Under the pieces are notes generated by a model that had not been told where the DNA came from, searched no databases, and was given only the letters and a program-made list of their open reading frames with translations. From QHWT01 sp963755695 (GTDB lineage: Bacteria > Acidobacteriota > Vicinamibacteria > Vicinamibacterales > 2-12-FULL-66-21), in assembly GCA_963755695.1 (NCBI GenBank), contig CAVWLB010000008.1, positions 1,426,001 through 1,490,000 on the forward strand: 64,000 bases of DNA. Reading direction: 5' to 3'. The position numbers were made by a program, and so were the translations under genes. Of this stretch, positions 48,526 to 56,177 are shown piece after piece (positions within the stretch are counted from its first letter, which is position 1; each line of letters begins with the position of its first letter).

Positions 48526-48798
48526 ATGCAGATCTGCCGCGTCGTTGGCACCGTCGTCGCTACCCAGAAAAATCGCAAGCTGGAATCGGCGAAGCTGCTG
48601 CTCGTGCAGCCGCTGACCCTCGACGACCAGCCCAGGGGCGTGACGCTGTTGGCGATCGACTCGGTGGGCGCTGGCGTGGGGGAGAAGGTCCTGGTAGTGA
48701 TCGAAGGAAAGGCGGCGGGCCAGGCACTGGGCAGGAAGGCTGCCCCGGTTGACGCTGCGATTATCGGGATCGTGGACGCGGTGGAATACGACGCATGA
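48526..48798 (+). CDS. BMC-P pentameric vertex protein 3
   Basis: 90 aa from ATG 48526. CRVVGTVVATQKNRKLESAK, LLAIDSVGAGVGEKVLVVIE, DAAIIGIVDAVEYD. Its stop overlaps the next start (ATGA at 48795-48798). Confidence 0.94.
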   Translation: MQICRVVGTVVATQKNRKLESAKLLLVQPLTLDDQPRGVTLLAIDSVGAGVGEKVLVVIEGKAAGQALGRKAAPVDAAIIGIVDAVEYDA

Positions 48799-49013
48799 AC
48801 GAGGAAGCCTTGAGAGCGCTCGTGCGCGATACCATCGCACGGCTGAACGCCGGCGACGAGCCGGCGCCGGCGCCTTGCGCGCAACCACTGCCGCTCGCGC
48901 GGCACGCGAGCCACTACCGGTACCCGACACTGCCACCGTCCGACGGCCCCTGTCTGATCGAACCTTCCGTGCCGTGCAATCACTGCGGTTATTGCGAGAG
49001 CCACGGACACTGA
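48795..49013 (+). CDS. Cys-rich mini-protein in microcompartment operon
   Basis: 72 aa. The N-terminal helix EEALRALVRDTIARL is amphipathic and looks like the encapsulation peptides that bring cargo to BMC shells. A Pro/Ala linker follows, and the end carries PCNHCGYCESHGH, a CxxCxxC cluster that could hold zinc or an Fe-S centre. Translationally coupled to the third BMC-P gene. I do not recognise a function; a cargo adaptor or shell redox site is conceivable. Confidence 0.7.
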   Translation: MNEEALRALVRDTIARLNAGDEPAPAPCAQPLPLARHASHYRYPTLPPSDGPCLIEPSVPCNHCGYCESHGH

Positions 49014-49043
49014 AGCGCCGCCAGCCTGAAGCCCGAAGCCCTG

Positions 49044-49979
49044 ATGCCTCGCGTTCTTCTCACCCGCCGCATTCCCTCCTCGGTGTTCTCGCAACTCGAA
49101 TCGCGGCACAGCGTCGATCTGAACGACAGCGAATCGCTCCCACGCGAGGACCTGAAGCGGCGTCTCGCCGACAAGGACGCGCTCATCTGCGTGCTGACCG
49201 ACAAGATTGACGGCGAGGTGATGGACGCGGGGCCTGCCTTGAAGGTAATCGCCAATATTGCGGTCGGCTTCGACAACATCGATATCGCGGCCGCGCGCGA
49301 CCGCGGGATCGTCGTGACGAACACCCCGGATGTGCTCACCGAAGCGGTGGCCGAGCTCACCTGGGCGCTGATTCTCGGGATCGCTCGTCGCGTGGGTGAA
49401 GGCGATCGGCTGATCCGAGCGGGCAACTGGAAACGCTGGGGGCTCGACTTCATGCTTGGGACCGAGCTCAATGGCAAGCAGCTCGGAATCATCGGCGCCG
49501 GACGGATTGGGCGTGCGGTTGCCGCGAAGGCTCCTGCATTCGGGATGAAAGCGGTTTTCAGCCGGCGGTCATCCGAGGTCAGGGATCCCGACTACCTGTC
49601 GCTCGATCAACTGCTCGTATCATCGGATGTCGTCTCCATCCACACTCCGCAGACATCCCAGACGCACCATCTGATCGACAAGAAGGCATTCGCCCGGATG
49701 AAGCGAAGCGCACTCCTCGTCAACACCGCGCGGGGACCGATCGTCGACGAGGAAGCACTCGTCTGGGCCCTGGAAGAGCGGCTGATTGCCGGCGCGGCGC
49801 TGGACGTTTACGAGAAGGAACCGCAGGTCCACCCGGGGCTGCTCGATCGCGAAAACGTGTTGCTCGTGCCGCACCTCGGAAGCGCCACCCGTGAGACGCG
49901 GACCGCGATGACGGAATTGGCCGTACGTAACGCGCTGGCCGTTCTCGCCGGAGACGAGCCGCTTACGCCGGTCACCTAG
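49044..49979 (+). CDS. D-isomer-specific 2-hydroxyacid dehydrogenase (glyoxylate/hydroxypyruvate reductase type)
   Basis: 311 aa. Rossmann loop LGIIGAGRIGRAVAAKA, catalytic Arg in LLVNTARGPIVDEEAL, Glu in ALDVYEKEPQVHP, His in VLLVPHLGSATRETR; substrate domain VIANIAVGFDNIDIAAARDR. Reduces a 2-oxoacid with NAD(P)H in the cytosol. Lying 30 nt after the BMC operon it might handle products of the compartment, but a housekeeping role is as likely. Confidence 0.88.
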   Translation: MPRVLLTRRIPSSVFSQLESRHSVDLNDSESLPREDLKRRLADKDALICVLTDKIDGEVMDAGPALKVIANIAVGFDNIDIAAARDRGIVVTNTPDVLTEAVAELTWALILGIARRVGEGDRLIRAGNWKRWGLDFMLGTELNGKQLGIIGAGRIGRAVAAKAPAFGMKAVFSRRSSEVRDPDYLSLDQLLVSSDVVSIHTPQTSQTHHLIDKKAFARMKRSALLVNTARGPIVDEEALVWALEERLIAGAALDVYEKEPQVHPGLLDRENVLLVPHLGSATRETRTAMTELAVRNALAVLAGDEPLTPVT

Positions 49980-49989
49980 TGCACGCGTG

Positions 49990-50682
49990 ATGCGCGACCG
50001 CAGGACCGCCCGAGCCCCGGTGTCGCTCGTCATGCGCCGGCTCGCTAAGGCCATTGACGGTCTCGACGAGCCGGCGGTCGAGAAAATCGCCAAAGACCAG
50101 CAGGAGGATCCCTTCCAGGTGCTGATTGCGACGCTGCTGTCGGCGCAGACGAGGGACGCGGTCACGCATGCGGCCTCTACCCGCCTGTTCCGGGTCGCGC
50201 GCACGCCGCGCTCGATGGCCAGGCTCGATGTCGCACGCATTCAGGAGCTGATCTATCCGGTCAGCTTCTACCGTCACAAAGCAGTGCACGTGAAGCAGAC
50301 ATCCGAGCGAATCATGACGCGCTTTGGCGGACGGGTGCCCTCGACGATGGACGAGTTGCTGACGCTGCCGGGGGTAGGCCGGAAGACCGCCAACCTGGTA
50401 CTGATCCTCGCGCACCGCAGCGAGGAGAACATCTGCGTCGACACCCACGTCCACCGAATCGCGAACCGCCTTGGCTGGGTGCGGACGCGCACGCCAGAGG
50501 AGACGGAGCACGCGCTCTACAAGGCAACCGACCGGCGGTGGTGGCCGATCATCAATCTGTACCTCGTCACCTGGGGTCAGAACGTCTGCCGGCCGGTGTA
50601 TCCGTTGTGTCCGCAGTGCGTGCTGGTGGACGTGTGTCCCAGGATTGGCGTCAAGAAGATCGGAAAGTTGGTGAGGCAATAG
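49990..50682 (+). CDS. nth: Endonuclease III
   Basis: About 230 aa base-excision-repair glycosylase/AP lyase for oxidised pyrimidines. Helix-hairpin-helix LPGVGRKTANLVL with the catalytic Lys, catalytic Asp in ICVDTHVHRIANRL, and a 4Fe-4S cluster C-X6-C-X2-C-X5-C (CRPVYPLCPQCVLVDVC). ATG 49990 preferred over GTG 49987. Confidence 0.95.
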   Translation: MRDRRTARAPVSLVMRRLAKAIDGLDEPAVEKIAKDQQEDPFQVLIATLLSAQTRDAVTHAASTRLFRVARTPRSMARLDVARIQELIYPVSFYRHKAVHVKQTSERIMTRFGGRVPSTMDELLTLPGVGRKTANLVLILAHRSEENICVDTHVHRIANRLGWVRTRTPEETEHALYKATDRRWWPIINLYLVTWGQNVCRPVYPLCPQCVLVDVCPRIGVKKIGKLVRQ

Positions 50683-50690
50683 GCGCATTG

Positions 50691-50696
50691 AATAAT
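50691..50696 (+). promoter_or_regulatory. -10-like box before cyclophilin gene
   Basis: AATAAT ends 6 nt before ATG 50703 with no Shine-Dalgarno between; possible leaderless start. Confidence 0.3.
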
Positions 50697-50702
50697 GCAG
50701 AC

Positions 50703-51257
50703 ATGAAGCCACTAGTTATCACTGTCGTCGCATTGGTGTTCAGCGCATCGCCGGCATTTAGTCAGGAGAAGTCCCCTGGCGCTGGCCCGATCATCGTTCT
50801 GGAAACCGCGCGCGGAACGATCGAGGTCGAGACCTACCCGGAGGAAGCGCCGAAGACCGTGGCTCGCGTCATCGAGCTCGTGAAGAGCGGTTTCTACGAC
50901 GGCCTTCGATTTCACCGCGCGGAGCCGAACTTCTTGATTCAGGTCGGCGATCCCGGGACCCGCGACGTGAGCCGGGAGAGATATTGGGGTGGCGGCGGGA
51001 GCGGCAAGCCCATAGGGGTCTCTGAAGTTACGAAGAAGCGGCGGCATCTCCTGGGTGCCGTATCGATGGCCTACCCCGGCACGCAGCGGCTTGCCGCCGA
51101 TAGCCAGTTCTTCATCATGCAACGCCCGGCACCGGAGCTCGACGGCAAGTACACCGTGTTCGGACAGGTGGTGAAAGGCCAGGAGGTCGTCGGCAGGATT
51201 CAGAAAGGGGATCTGCTTAGACGAGCGTATCTGAAGGACGAGGCGGCAAAATCCTGA
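50703..51257 (+). CDS. Secreted cyclophilin-type peptidyl-prolyl isomerase
   Basis: 184 aa from ATG 50703; the longer frame overlaps nth and is rejected. Signal peptide KPLVITVVALVFSASPAFSQ, then a cyclophilin barrel: GTIEVETYPEEAPKTVARVI, FYDGLRFHRAEPNFLIQVGD (Phe-His-Arg active-site strand), SQFFIMQRPAPELDGKYTVF. Likely a periplasmic folding helper. Its last 41 nt overlap the end of the convergent DUF72 gene. Confidence 0.88.
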   Translation: MKPLVITVVALVFSASPAFSQEKSPGAGPIIVLETARGTIEVETYPEEAPKTVARVIELVKSGFYDGLRFHRAEPNFLIQVGDPGTRDVSRERYWGGGGSGKPIGVSEVTKKRRHLLGAVSMAYPGTQRLAADSQFFIMQRPAPELDGKYTVFGQVVKGQEVVGRIQKGDLLRRAYLKDEAAKS

Positions 51258-52164
51258 CCAGCCCCTCGAGATCCGGAAACCGCTCGACGAATTCCTCGGG
51301 GTATTCGCCGTCGAGCGGCTGCCCGAGTTTGTGCTTGATCGTCGCGGCGTTGGCCACTGACTTGGCCGAGAAGTGGTTGTTCGTATAGAGGTAAGCCTTC
51401 TTCACCTCGCGTGATGCGGACTCGGCGGCGTCGACGATTGGCTGCAGTTCATCCGCGGTGTAGAGGTAGTTATAACGGTCCTCCGACTTGTCGTGCCGCC
51501 ACCACTGCTCGGCGTTGCGGCCGTGCAGACGCATGTAATAGAACGTCCGCACGTTGGGGAGCAGGGTCTGTCTGATCGATAGCCGGAACTTCGGCTCGTC
51601 GATCTGTACCAACGCTGCGCCGAATTCACCGAGCAGCGCCAGCGTGCCCTCGGGATCGTCGCTGAAGCTCTTGTGCCGCAGCTCCACCGCGAGCTGGTAC
51701 TCCTTGAACGCCGCGAGGAGCCATTCCAGGTACCCGCGATTGTTCCCTTCGTTTTTGAAGCTGGCGGGAAATTGCGCGAGAAGCGCGCCGAGCTTGCCGG
51801 CCTCGGCGAGCGGATCGAGCGCCCGCCGGAACTCGTTCACGTCGGTGTCGCCGAGCGCGGTCGAATCGGCGCCGGTCGCTTTGGCGAACATCTCGGGATG
51901 AGTGAATTTCTGGTACAGCTTCAGCGAGAATTCGAAGCGGTCCGGGGTTCGGTCCGCCCACTGTTTGGTGGTCTGCGGCGTCGGAACGCGATAGAAGCTC
52001 GAGTTCACCTCCACGGTGTCGAAGTGCTCGGCGTAGAACGCGAGCTCGTCGAACGGCCCCGCCTTCTTCCTCGAGCGGCTGCGGCGCGACGGATAGAACA
52101 CCCCGTTCCAGGTACCGCGACCCGAAGGATAGCTCCAGCCAGAAGTTCCCACCCGTACACTCAT
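51217..52164 (-). CDS. DUF72 (YecE-like) protein
   Basis: 315 aa from ATG 52164 (MSVRVGTSGWSYPSGRGTW). TIM-barrel family with VRVGTSGWSYP, FDTVEVNSSFYRVPT, LLAQFPASFKNEGNN, LAVELRHKSF, FYYMRLHGRN, KAYLYTNNHFSAKSVANA. Function unknown; distant likeness to sugar isomerase/AP endonuclease folds. Its ATG overlaps the stop of the predicted selenoprotein (52161-52164), so the two are coupled. Confidence 0.88.
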   Translation of the reverse strand: MSVRVGTSGWSYPSGRGTWNGVFYPSRRSRSRKKAGPFDELAFYAEHFDTVEVNSSFYRVPTPQTTKQWADRTPDRFEFSLKLYQKFTHPEMFAKATGADSTALGDTDVNEFRRALDPLAEAGKLGALLAQFPASFKNEGNNRGYLEWLLAAFKEYQLAVELRHKSFSDDPEGTLALLGEFGAALVQIDEPKFRLSIRQTLLPNVRTFYYMRLHGRNAEQWWRHDKSEDRYNYLYTADELQPIVDAAESASREVKKAYLYTNNHFSAKSVANAATIKHKLGQPLDGEYPEEFVERFPDLEGLVRILPPRPSDTLV

Positions 52165-52496
52165 TGAAGTCGTCCGTATTCGTCCTTGTCGAACCCGAAG
52201 GTGACCTTCGAACCGCGGATCAGGATCGGACGCTTGATCAGGTTCGGGTTCTCCATCATGAGGTCGATGGCTTCCTTCTTCGACGCCGGCAGCGGCCGCT
52301 CCTTGAACACGGGGCTGCGGGTACTCACGAAATCGAGAAAGCGATCCGGGTCGATGTGCTTCTCGAGAAACGCGCGGCTCGGCGGCGTCTTGTTGATGTC
52401 GATCTGATCGACCGCAATCTCGTGCTCGTCCAGGAAACTCCTGGCGTTCTTGCACGTCGTTCAGGTCGGCTTGGTGTAGAAGGTCGGCTTGGCCAT
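52161..52496 (-). CDS. ArsC/Spx-family protein with predicted selenocysteine (in-frame TGA)
   Basis: 111 aa if the TGA at 52461-52463 (codon 12) is read as selenocysteine. The N-terminus then reads FYTKPT-Sec-TTCKNARSFL, where thioredoxin-fold ArsC/Spx proteins have CxxC. The rest is fully in frame and family-like: IDQIDINKTPPSRAFLEKHI, FLDFVSTRSPVFKERPLP, LMMENPNLIKRPILIRGSKV, TFGFDKDEYGRLQ. No start codon lies soon after the TGA, and no other frame explains the conserved C-terminus. A 6-bp hairpin with G as first loop base follows 16 nt after the TGA. Probably a thiol/selenol oxidoreductase; a frameshift-free nonsense mutation is the alternative. Coupled to the DUF72 gene. Confidence 0.75.
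52430..52444 (-). promoter_or_regulatory. Candidate bacterial SECIS hairpin
   Basis: On the minus strand CCAGGA-GTT-TCCTGG forms a perfect 6-bp stem with a 3-nt loop starting with G. The stem begins 16 nt and the loop 22 nt after the TGA, which fits the spacing and loop-G rule for bacterial SECIS elements as I know them. Confidence 0.6.
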
Positions 52497-52503
52497 CCCA
52501 GAA

Positions 52504-52509
52504 TTCTAT
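52504..52509 (-). promoter_or_regulatory. -10-like box of the selenoprotein gene
   Basis: Minus-strand TAGAAT ends 7 nt before ATG 52496, no Shine-Dalgarno between; leaderless start possible. Confidence 0.4.
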
Positions 52510-52662
52510 CGGACCTCGCGCCAAGGCTTCGGGCTTCGGGTTTCAGGCTCGACTCTCGCTCCTCCCCCTTCGCCCCTCGCCTCTCGCCCTCGCCTCTCGC
52601 CCTCGCCCCTCGCCCTCGCCCCTCGCTCCTCCCCCCTCGCCCCTCGCCGCTCGCCCCTCGCG
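52510..52662. repeat. Heptad repeats (GGCTTCG, CGCCCCT/CGCCTCT)
   Basis: ggcttcgggcttcgggtttc at 52524-52543, then a long run of CGCCCCT, CGCCTCT and CGCTCCT units to 52658. Period seven with some 6-nt slips. Sits between the selenoprotein gene and queE, which are divergent. Confidence 0.8.
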
Positions 52663-52685
52663 TAAAATAGTAGATTGGGACCGCA

Positions 52686-53327
52686 ATGCTGACCGTCAAC
52701 GAGATCTTCCACTCGATTCAGGGGGAGTCGACACACGCAGGACGACCGTGCGTGTTCGTCCGCCTGACCGCGTGTGATCTCCGTTGCTCATGGTGCGACA
52801 CACCGTATGCGTTCTACGAAGGACGCAAGATGGCCGTGGATGAGGTCGTTGCCAGAGTACGCGACTACGGCTGTGACGTAGTGGAAATCACCGGCGGCGA
52901 GCCGCTCCTTCAAAAGGACGTGTATCCGTTAATGGAGCGGCTCATGTCAGAAGGCCACACCGTCCTTCTCGAAACTGGCGGTCACCTGAGCGTCGCCCGG
53001 GTGCCAGTCGGCGTCTTCCGCGTGATCGACGTGAAGTGTCCGGGCAGCGGCGAGGCCGACAAGACGCATTGGCCGAATCTCGACCAGCTACGCGCGACCG
53101 ACGAGGTGAAGTTCGTGATCAAGGACCGCGCCGACTATGAATTCGCCCGGCTGGTCGTCGAAGAGCGCCACTTGGTGGCGCGTTGCGCGGCGATTCTCTT
53201 CTCGCCGGTGCACGGCGTCCTCGATCCGAAGCAGCTCGCCCAGTGGATCCTTGCCGACAGGCTGACCGTTCGTCTGCAGCTCCAGGCCCACAAGTACATC
53301 TGGGATCCGCAGACGCGCGGAGTGTAG
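52686..53327 (+). CDS. queE: 7-carboxy-7-deazaguanine synthase
   Basis: 213 aa radical-SAM enzyme. Cluster motif ACDLRCSWCDTPYAF (C-X3-C-X2-C), GGEPLLQKDVYPLM as SAM-binding GGE, and HSIQGESTHAGRPCVFVRL at the start. Converts 6-carboxytetrahydropterin into the deazaguanine core of queuosine. TAGATT (52671-52676) lies 9 nt before ATG 52686. Next gene is queC. Confidence 0.95.
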   Translation: MLTVNEIFHSIQGESTHAGRPCVFVRLTACDLRCSWCDTPYAFYEGRKMAVDEVVARVRDYGCDVVEITGGEPLLQKDVYPLMERLMSEGHTVLLETGGHLSVARVPVGVFRVIDVKCPGSGEADKTHWPNLDQLRATDEVKFVIKDRADYEFARLVVEERHLVARCAAILFSPVHGVLDPKQLAQWILADRLTVRLQLQAHKYIWDPQTRGV

Positions 53328-53412
53328 GCTCAAAGGCTTCAGGCTTCAGGCTTCGGGCTTCGGGCTGCGCCGAGCCGGAGCCTGAAGCCTGAAGCCTGAA
53401 ACCTGAAACCAT
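53328..53412. repeat. Heptad inverted repeat between queE and queC
   Basis: ggcttcaggcttcaggcttc (53336-53355) faces gcctgaagcctgaagcctga (53380-53399); both arms are 7-nt units, so the transcript would form a long stem. Confidence 0.8.
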
Positions 53413-53421
53413 GATTGAACC

Positions 53422-54108
53422 ATGAGCCGGAGAGCAGTCCTCTTACTCAGTGGCGGCCTCGATTCCTACACCGCCGGCGCGATCGTTAAGGCTGATGGCT
53501 ACGACTTGTACGCGCTGAGCGTGCGGTACGGCCAAGTACACGCCCGCGAGATCGAAGCAGCGCGCGATGTTGCGAAGGCGCTTGGTGCCGTGCGTCATCT
53601 CGAGCTGGACGTCCCGCTGGCGAAGATCGGCGGCTCGGCGCTGGTCGGCGATGGCGCCATTCCGAAGGACCGTGCGTTGGACACCGGCGACATCCCGTCC
53701 ACCTATGTACCCGCACGGAACACCGTGTTCCTGTCGCTCGCGCTTGCCTGGGCGGAAGTGGTCGGAGCGGAAGCCATCGTCATTGGTGTGAATGCGCTGG
53801 ATTACTCCGGCTATCCCGACTGTCGGCCGGAGTATCTTCGTGCGTTCGAGCATCTCGCGGGGCTGGCCACCAAGGCTGGCGTGGAGGGCCGGAGGCTGCG
53901 CATCCTGTCGCCGCTGATCGATCTCTCGAAGGCCGAGATCATCCGGCGCGGCCTGGCGCTTGGCGTCGACTACGCGCTCACGCACAGCTGCTACGACCCG
54001 GCGCCAGACGGGACGCCGTGCGGCCGCTGCGATAGCTGCCTGTTGCGGGCGCGCGGCTTTCGTGAAACCGGCCTTGACGATCCGTCTCTCGGCCGGAGAC
54101 CGCAGTGA
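53422..54108 (+). CDS. queC: 7-cyano-7-deazaguanine synthase
   Basis: 228 aa ATP-dependent enzyme making preQ0. PP-loop LLLSGGLDSYTAGAIV, VRYGQVHAREIEAA, STYVPARNTVFLSLALAW, IGVNALDYSGYPDCRPEYL, and the C-terminal zinc site CYDPAPDGTPCGRCDSC. Stop overlaps the following start by 4 nt (ATGA-type, 54105-54108). Confidence 0.96.
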   Translation: MSRRAVLLLSGGLDSYTAGAIVKADGYDLYALSVRYGQVHAREIEAARDVAKALGAVRHLELDVPLAKIGGSALVGDGAIPKDRALDTGDIPSTYVPARNTVFLSLALAWAEVVGAEAIVIGVNALDYSGYPDCRPEYLRAFEHLAGLATKAGVEGRRLRILSPLIDLSKAEIIRRGLALGVDYALTHSCYDPAPDGTPCGRCDSCLLRARGFRETGLDDPSLGRRPQ

Positions 54109-55286
54109 CCGAACGACTCTACTATCACGATCCCTATCTGCGCGAGTTCGACGCCACGCTTCTCGATACCGTCTCGCATGACGGCCGGACCGCACTGGTG
54201 GTCGATCGCACCGTGTTCTATCCGACTTCGGGCGGTCAGCCGCACGACGTCGGCTCGTTTCACGACGTCCGCGTCCTCGACGTGGTGGACGACGAAGAGG
54301 GGAGAATCCTCCACGTCGTCGATCGCACCCCCTCGACGACCGCGTTGCACGGCGCGATCGATTGGACCCGGCGGTTCGATCACATGCAGCAGCACACCGG
54401 GCAGCACGTGCTGTCGGCGGCATTCGATGGTGTGCTCGGCGTGCGTACCGAAAGCTTCCATCTTGGCACGGAGTACTCGACCATCGATCTCGCGCGCGAG
54501 GTAGCGGCGGAAGAGATTGCCCGCGCGGAGCAGGAGGCCAATCGGGTCGTCTGGGAAGATCGTCCGGTTGCGATTCGGTTCGCGTCAGCAGACGAAGCCT
54601 CCTCGCTCGGATTGCGGAAGGAATCCAGGCGCGAGGGGACGCTCCGTTTGATTGACGTCGAGGGCTTCGACCTGTCTGCCTGCGGCGGCACGCATGTCGC
54701 GCGCACCGGCGAAATCGGGATCATCGTCGTCTCTGCGGCCGAACGATTCAAGGGCGGATCGCGCATCACCTTCCTCTGCGGCGGACGCGCGCTGCACGGT
54801 TTCCGCGCGCTTCGCGACGTTGTGGCCACCACGACGCGCATTGCGTCGGCCACTCCAGCCGAACTGCCGGCGGCGTTCGAGCGGTTGCAAGGCGAAGGAA
54901 AGGACCTTCGACGTCAGCTCAAGGACTTTCAGGGGCGTCTCGCGACGCACGAGGCCGACACGTTGGCCGACGCCGCCGAGCCAGTTGGCACACTCAAGCT
55001 GGTCGCGGCGACATTGCCGGGTTGGGATGTCAACGCCATCAAAACCATCGCGTCACGAATCGTCGAACACCCGGGCCACGTCGCCGTGCTGCTCTCCGAG
55101 CCGGGACCCGCATCGATCGTGGTCGCGCGGTCGGCCGACCTCGCCGTCGATTCAGGAGCGGTCCTGAAGGCGTTGGTTGCGAAGCATGGTGGTAAAGGTG
55201 GCGGTCGCCCTGAACTCGCTCAGGGAGGCGGCATCACGGCGTCTCCGGCGGATGTGCTGCAGTCGGCCAGGGAGATCATAGGATAG
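54105..55286 (+). CDS. Alanyl-tRNA editing protein (AlaX-like with DHHA1)
   Basis: 393 aa from GTG 54105. AlaRS-type second editing domain with zinc ligands QQHTGQHVLSAAF (HxxxH) and DLSACGGTHVARTGEIG (CxxxH), preceded by TVFYPTSGGQPHDVG; residues about 310-393 form a DHHA1 domain ending HGGKGGGRPELAQGGG. Hydrolyses mischarged Ser-tRNA(Ala) or Gly-tRNA(Ala) in trans. Coupled to queC. Confidence 0.9.
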   Translation: MTERLYYHDPYLREFDATLLDTVSHDGRTALVVDRTVFYPTSGGQPHDVGSFHDVRVLDVVDDEEGRILHVVDRTPSTTALHGAIDWTRRFDHMQQHTGQHVLSAAFDGVLGVRTESFHLGTEYSTIDLAREVAAEEIARAEQEANRVVWEDRPVAIRFASADEASSLGLRKESRREGTLRLIDVEGFDLSACGGTHVARTGEIGIIVVSAAERFKGGSRITFLCGGRALHGFRALRDVVATTTRIASATPAELPAAFERLQGEGKDLRRQLKDFQGRLATHEADTLADAAEPVGTLKLVAATLPGWDVNAIKTIASRIVEHPGHVAVLLSEPGPASIVVARSADLAVDSGAVLKALVAKHGGKGGGRPELAQGGGITASPADVLQSAREIIG

Positions 55287-55290
55287 CCAG

Positions 55291-56094
55291 GTGTGGCGCT
55301 TCGTTGCTCTCTTCCTTGCGCTTCTGGCGGGCGTTGTCGCCGCCGTCTGGTACTACCGCACGCCGGAAGTCCGCAACGTCGTCCGGGTGGTGCGCAATGA
55401 CGATCGATGGATTGACGATCTGCAGAGCCGGGTGCCGAAGCAGGCAGAGAGCGCAGCCGCGGAAGTAGAGCAGCGCGGGACCGCTGCGCTGCCACTGATT
55501 CGCAAGACTCTGCAGGATCCGGCGGCAGATCCCTTGCGGCGGAAGGCTGCGCTGAAGGCGTGCGGGATCCTCGGCGCACGTGCAGCCGAAGCGGTTCCCG
55601 ACGTTGCCGCACTTCTTCACGATCCCAACTACACCGCCGAGGCGGCGCTCGCCCTGAGCTTCATGGGGTCTGCCGCGGTCGCGCCTCTGCGCGAAGCCTC
55701 GGGTGTCGAGGAAGCGAACGTGCGCCGGGAAGCCATGCGATCACTTGGCAAGCTTCGCGAGCGCGCGTCGATCGATCCACAACTCGTCATTCCTCAGTTG
55801 CTCCACGCGCTCGACGACGAGGACGCGTCCGTCCGCCACGTCGCGGTGACCTATCTCGGGATCGTACGCGACAGTCCCGGCGAGGAAGTACCGGGGCTGA
55901 TCAAGGCGCTGGACGATGAAGAAGCGGAAGTGAGGCAGGCGGCAGCGGTTGCGCTTGGGCAATACGGCGCGCTCGCCGAGCCCGCGGTGCCGGCATTGAG
56001 GAAGGCGGCAAAAGATCCCGACGAGGACGTCCAGCGCGAAGCGGGCCGAGCGCTGGTAACCATCGCCGAGAAGAAGAAAACTCCCGCTTTGTAG
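55291..56094 (+). CDS. Membrane-anchored HEAT-repeat protein
   Basis: 267 aa from GTG 55291. N-terminal TM helix (FVALFLALLAGVVAAVWYY) then about five HEAT/PBS-lyase-like repeats (RRKAALKACGILGARAAEAV, NVRREAMRSLGKLRERASID, SVRHVAVTYLGIVRDSPGEE, EVRQAAAVALGQYGALAEPA, DVQREAGRALVTIAEKKKTP). Probably a protein-protein scaffold in the envelope. Four nt after the editing gene. Confidence 0.8.
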   Translation: MWRFVALFLALLAGVVAAVWYYRTPEVRNVVRVVRNDDRWIDDLQSRVPKQAESAAAEVEQRGTAALPLIRKTLQDPAADPLRRKAALKACGILGARAAEAVPDVAALLHDPNYTAEAALALSFMGSAAVAPLREASGVEEANVRREAMRSLGKLRERASIDPQLVIPQLLHALDDEDASVRHVAVTYLGIVRDSPGEEVPGLIKALDDEEAEVRQAAAVALGQYGALAEPAVPALRKAAKDPDEDVQREAGRALVTIAEKKKTPAL

Positions 56095-56160
56095 GGCGCC
56101 TCTTTAGCGCCGCTGAAGGTGAGGTGCAGGGCACCTCTTCAGAGGGGCCGAGGGCATTCG
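56091..56160. repeat. GTAGGGCGCC-type palindromic elements
   Basis: gtagggcgcctctttagcgc and gtgcagggcacctcttcaga carry short stems (CCTCTTCAGAGG at 56134-56145). Same core as 41880-41904. Lies between convergent genes, so a terminator role is possible. Confidence 0.5.
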
Positions 56161-56177
56161 GTTTACACAGACCGAGC

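Noticed and set aside
52461..52463. TGA as a simple nonsense mutation or frameshift artefact
   Set aside because: It sits exactly at the catalytic Cys codon, differs from TGC/TGT by one base but is followed by a well-placed hairpin, and the frame is intact for 100 codons; kept as Sec prediction, not proven.
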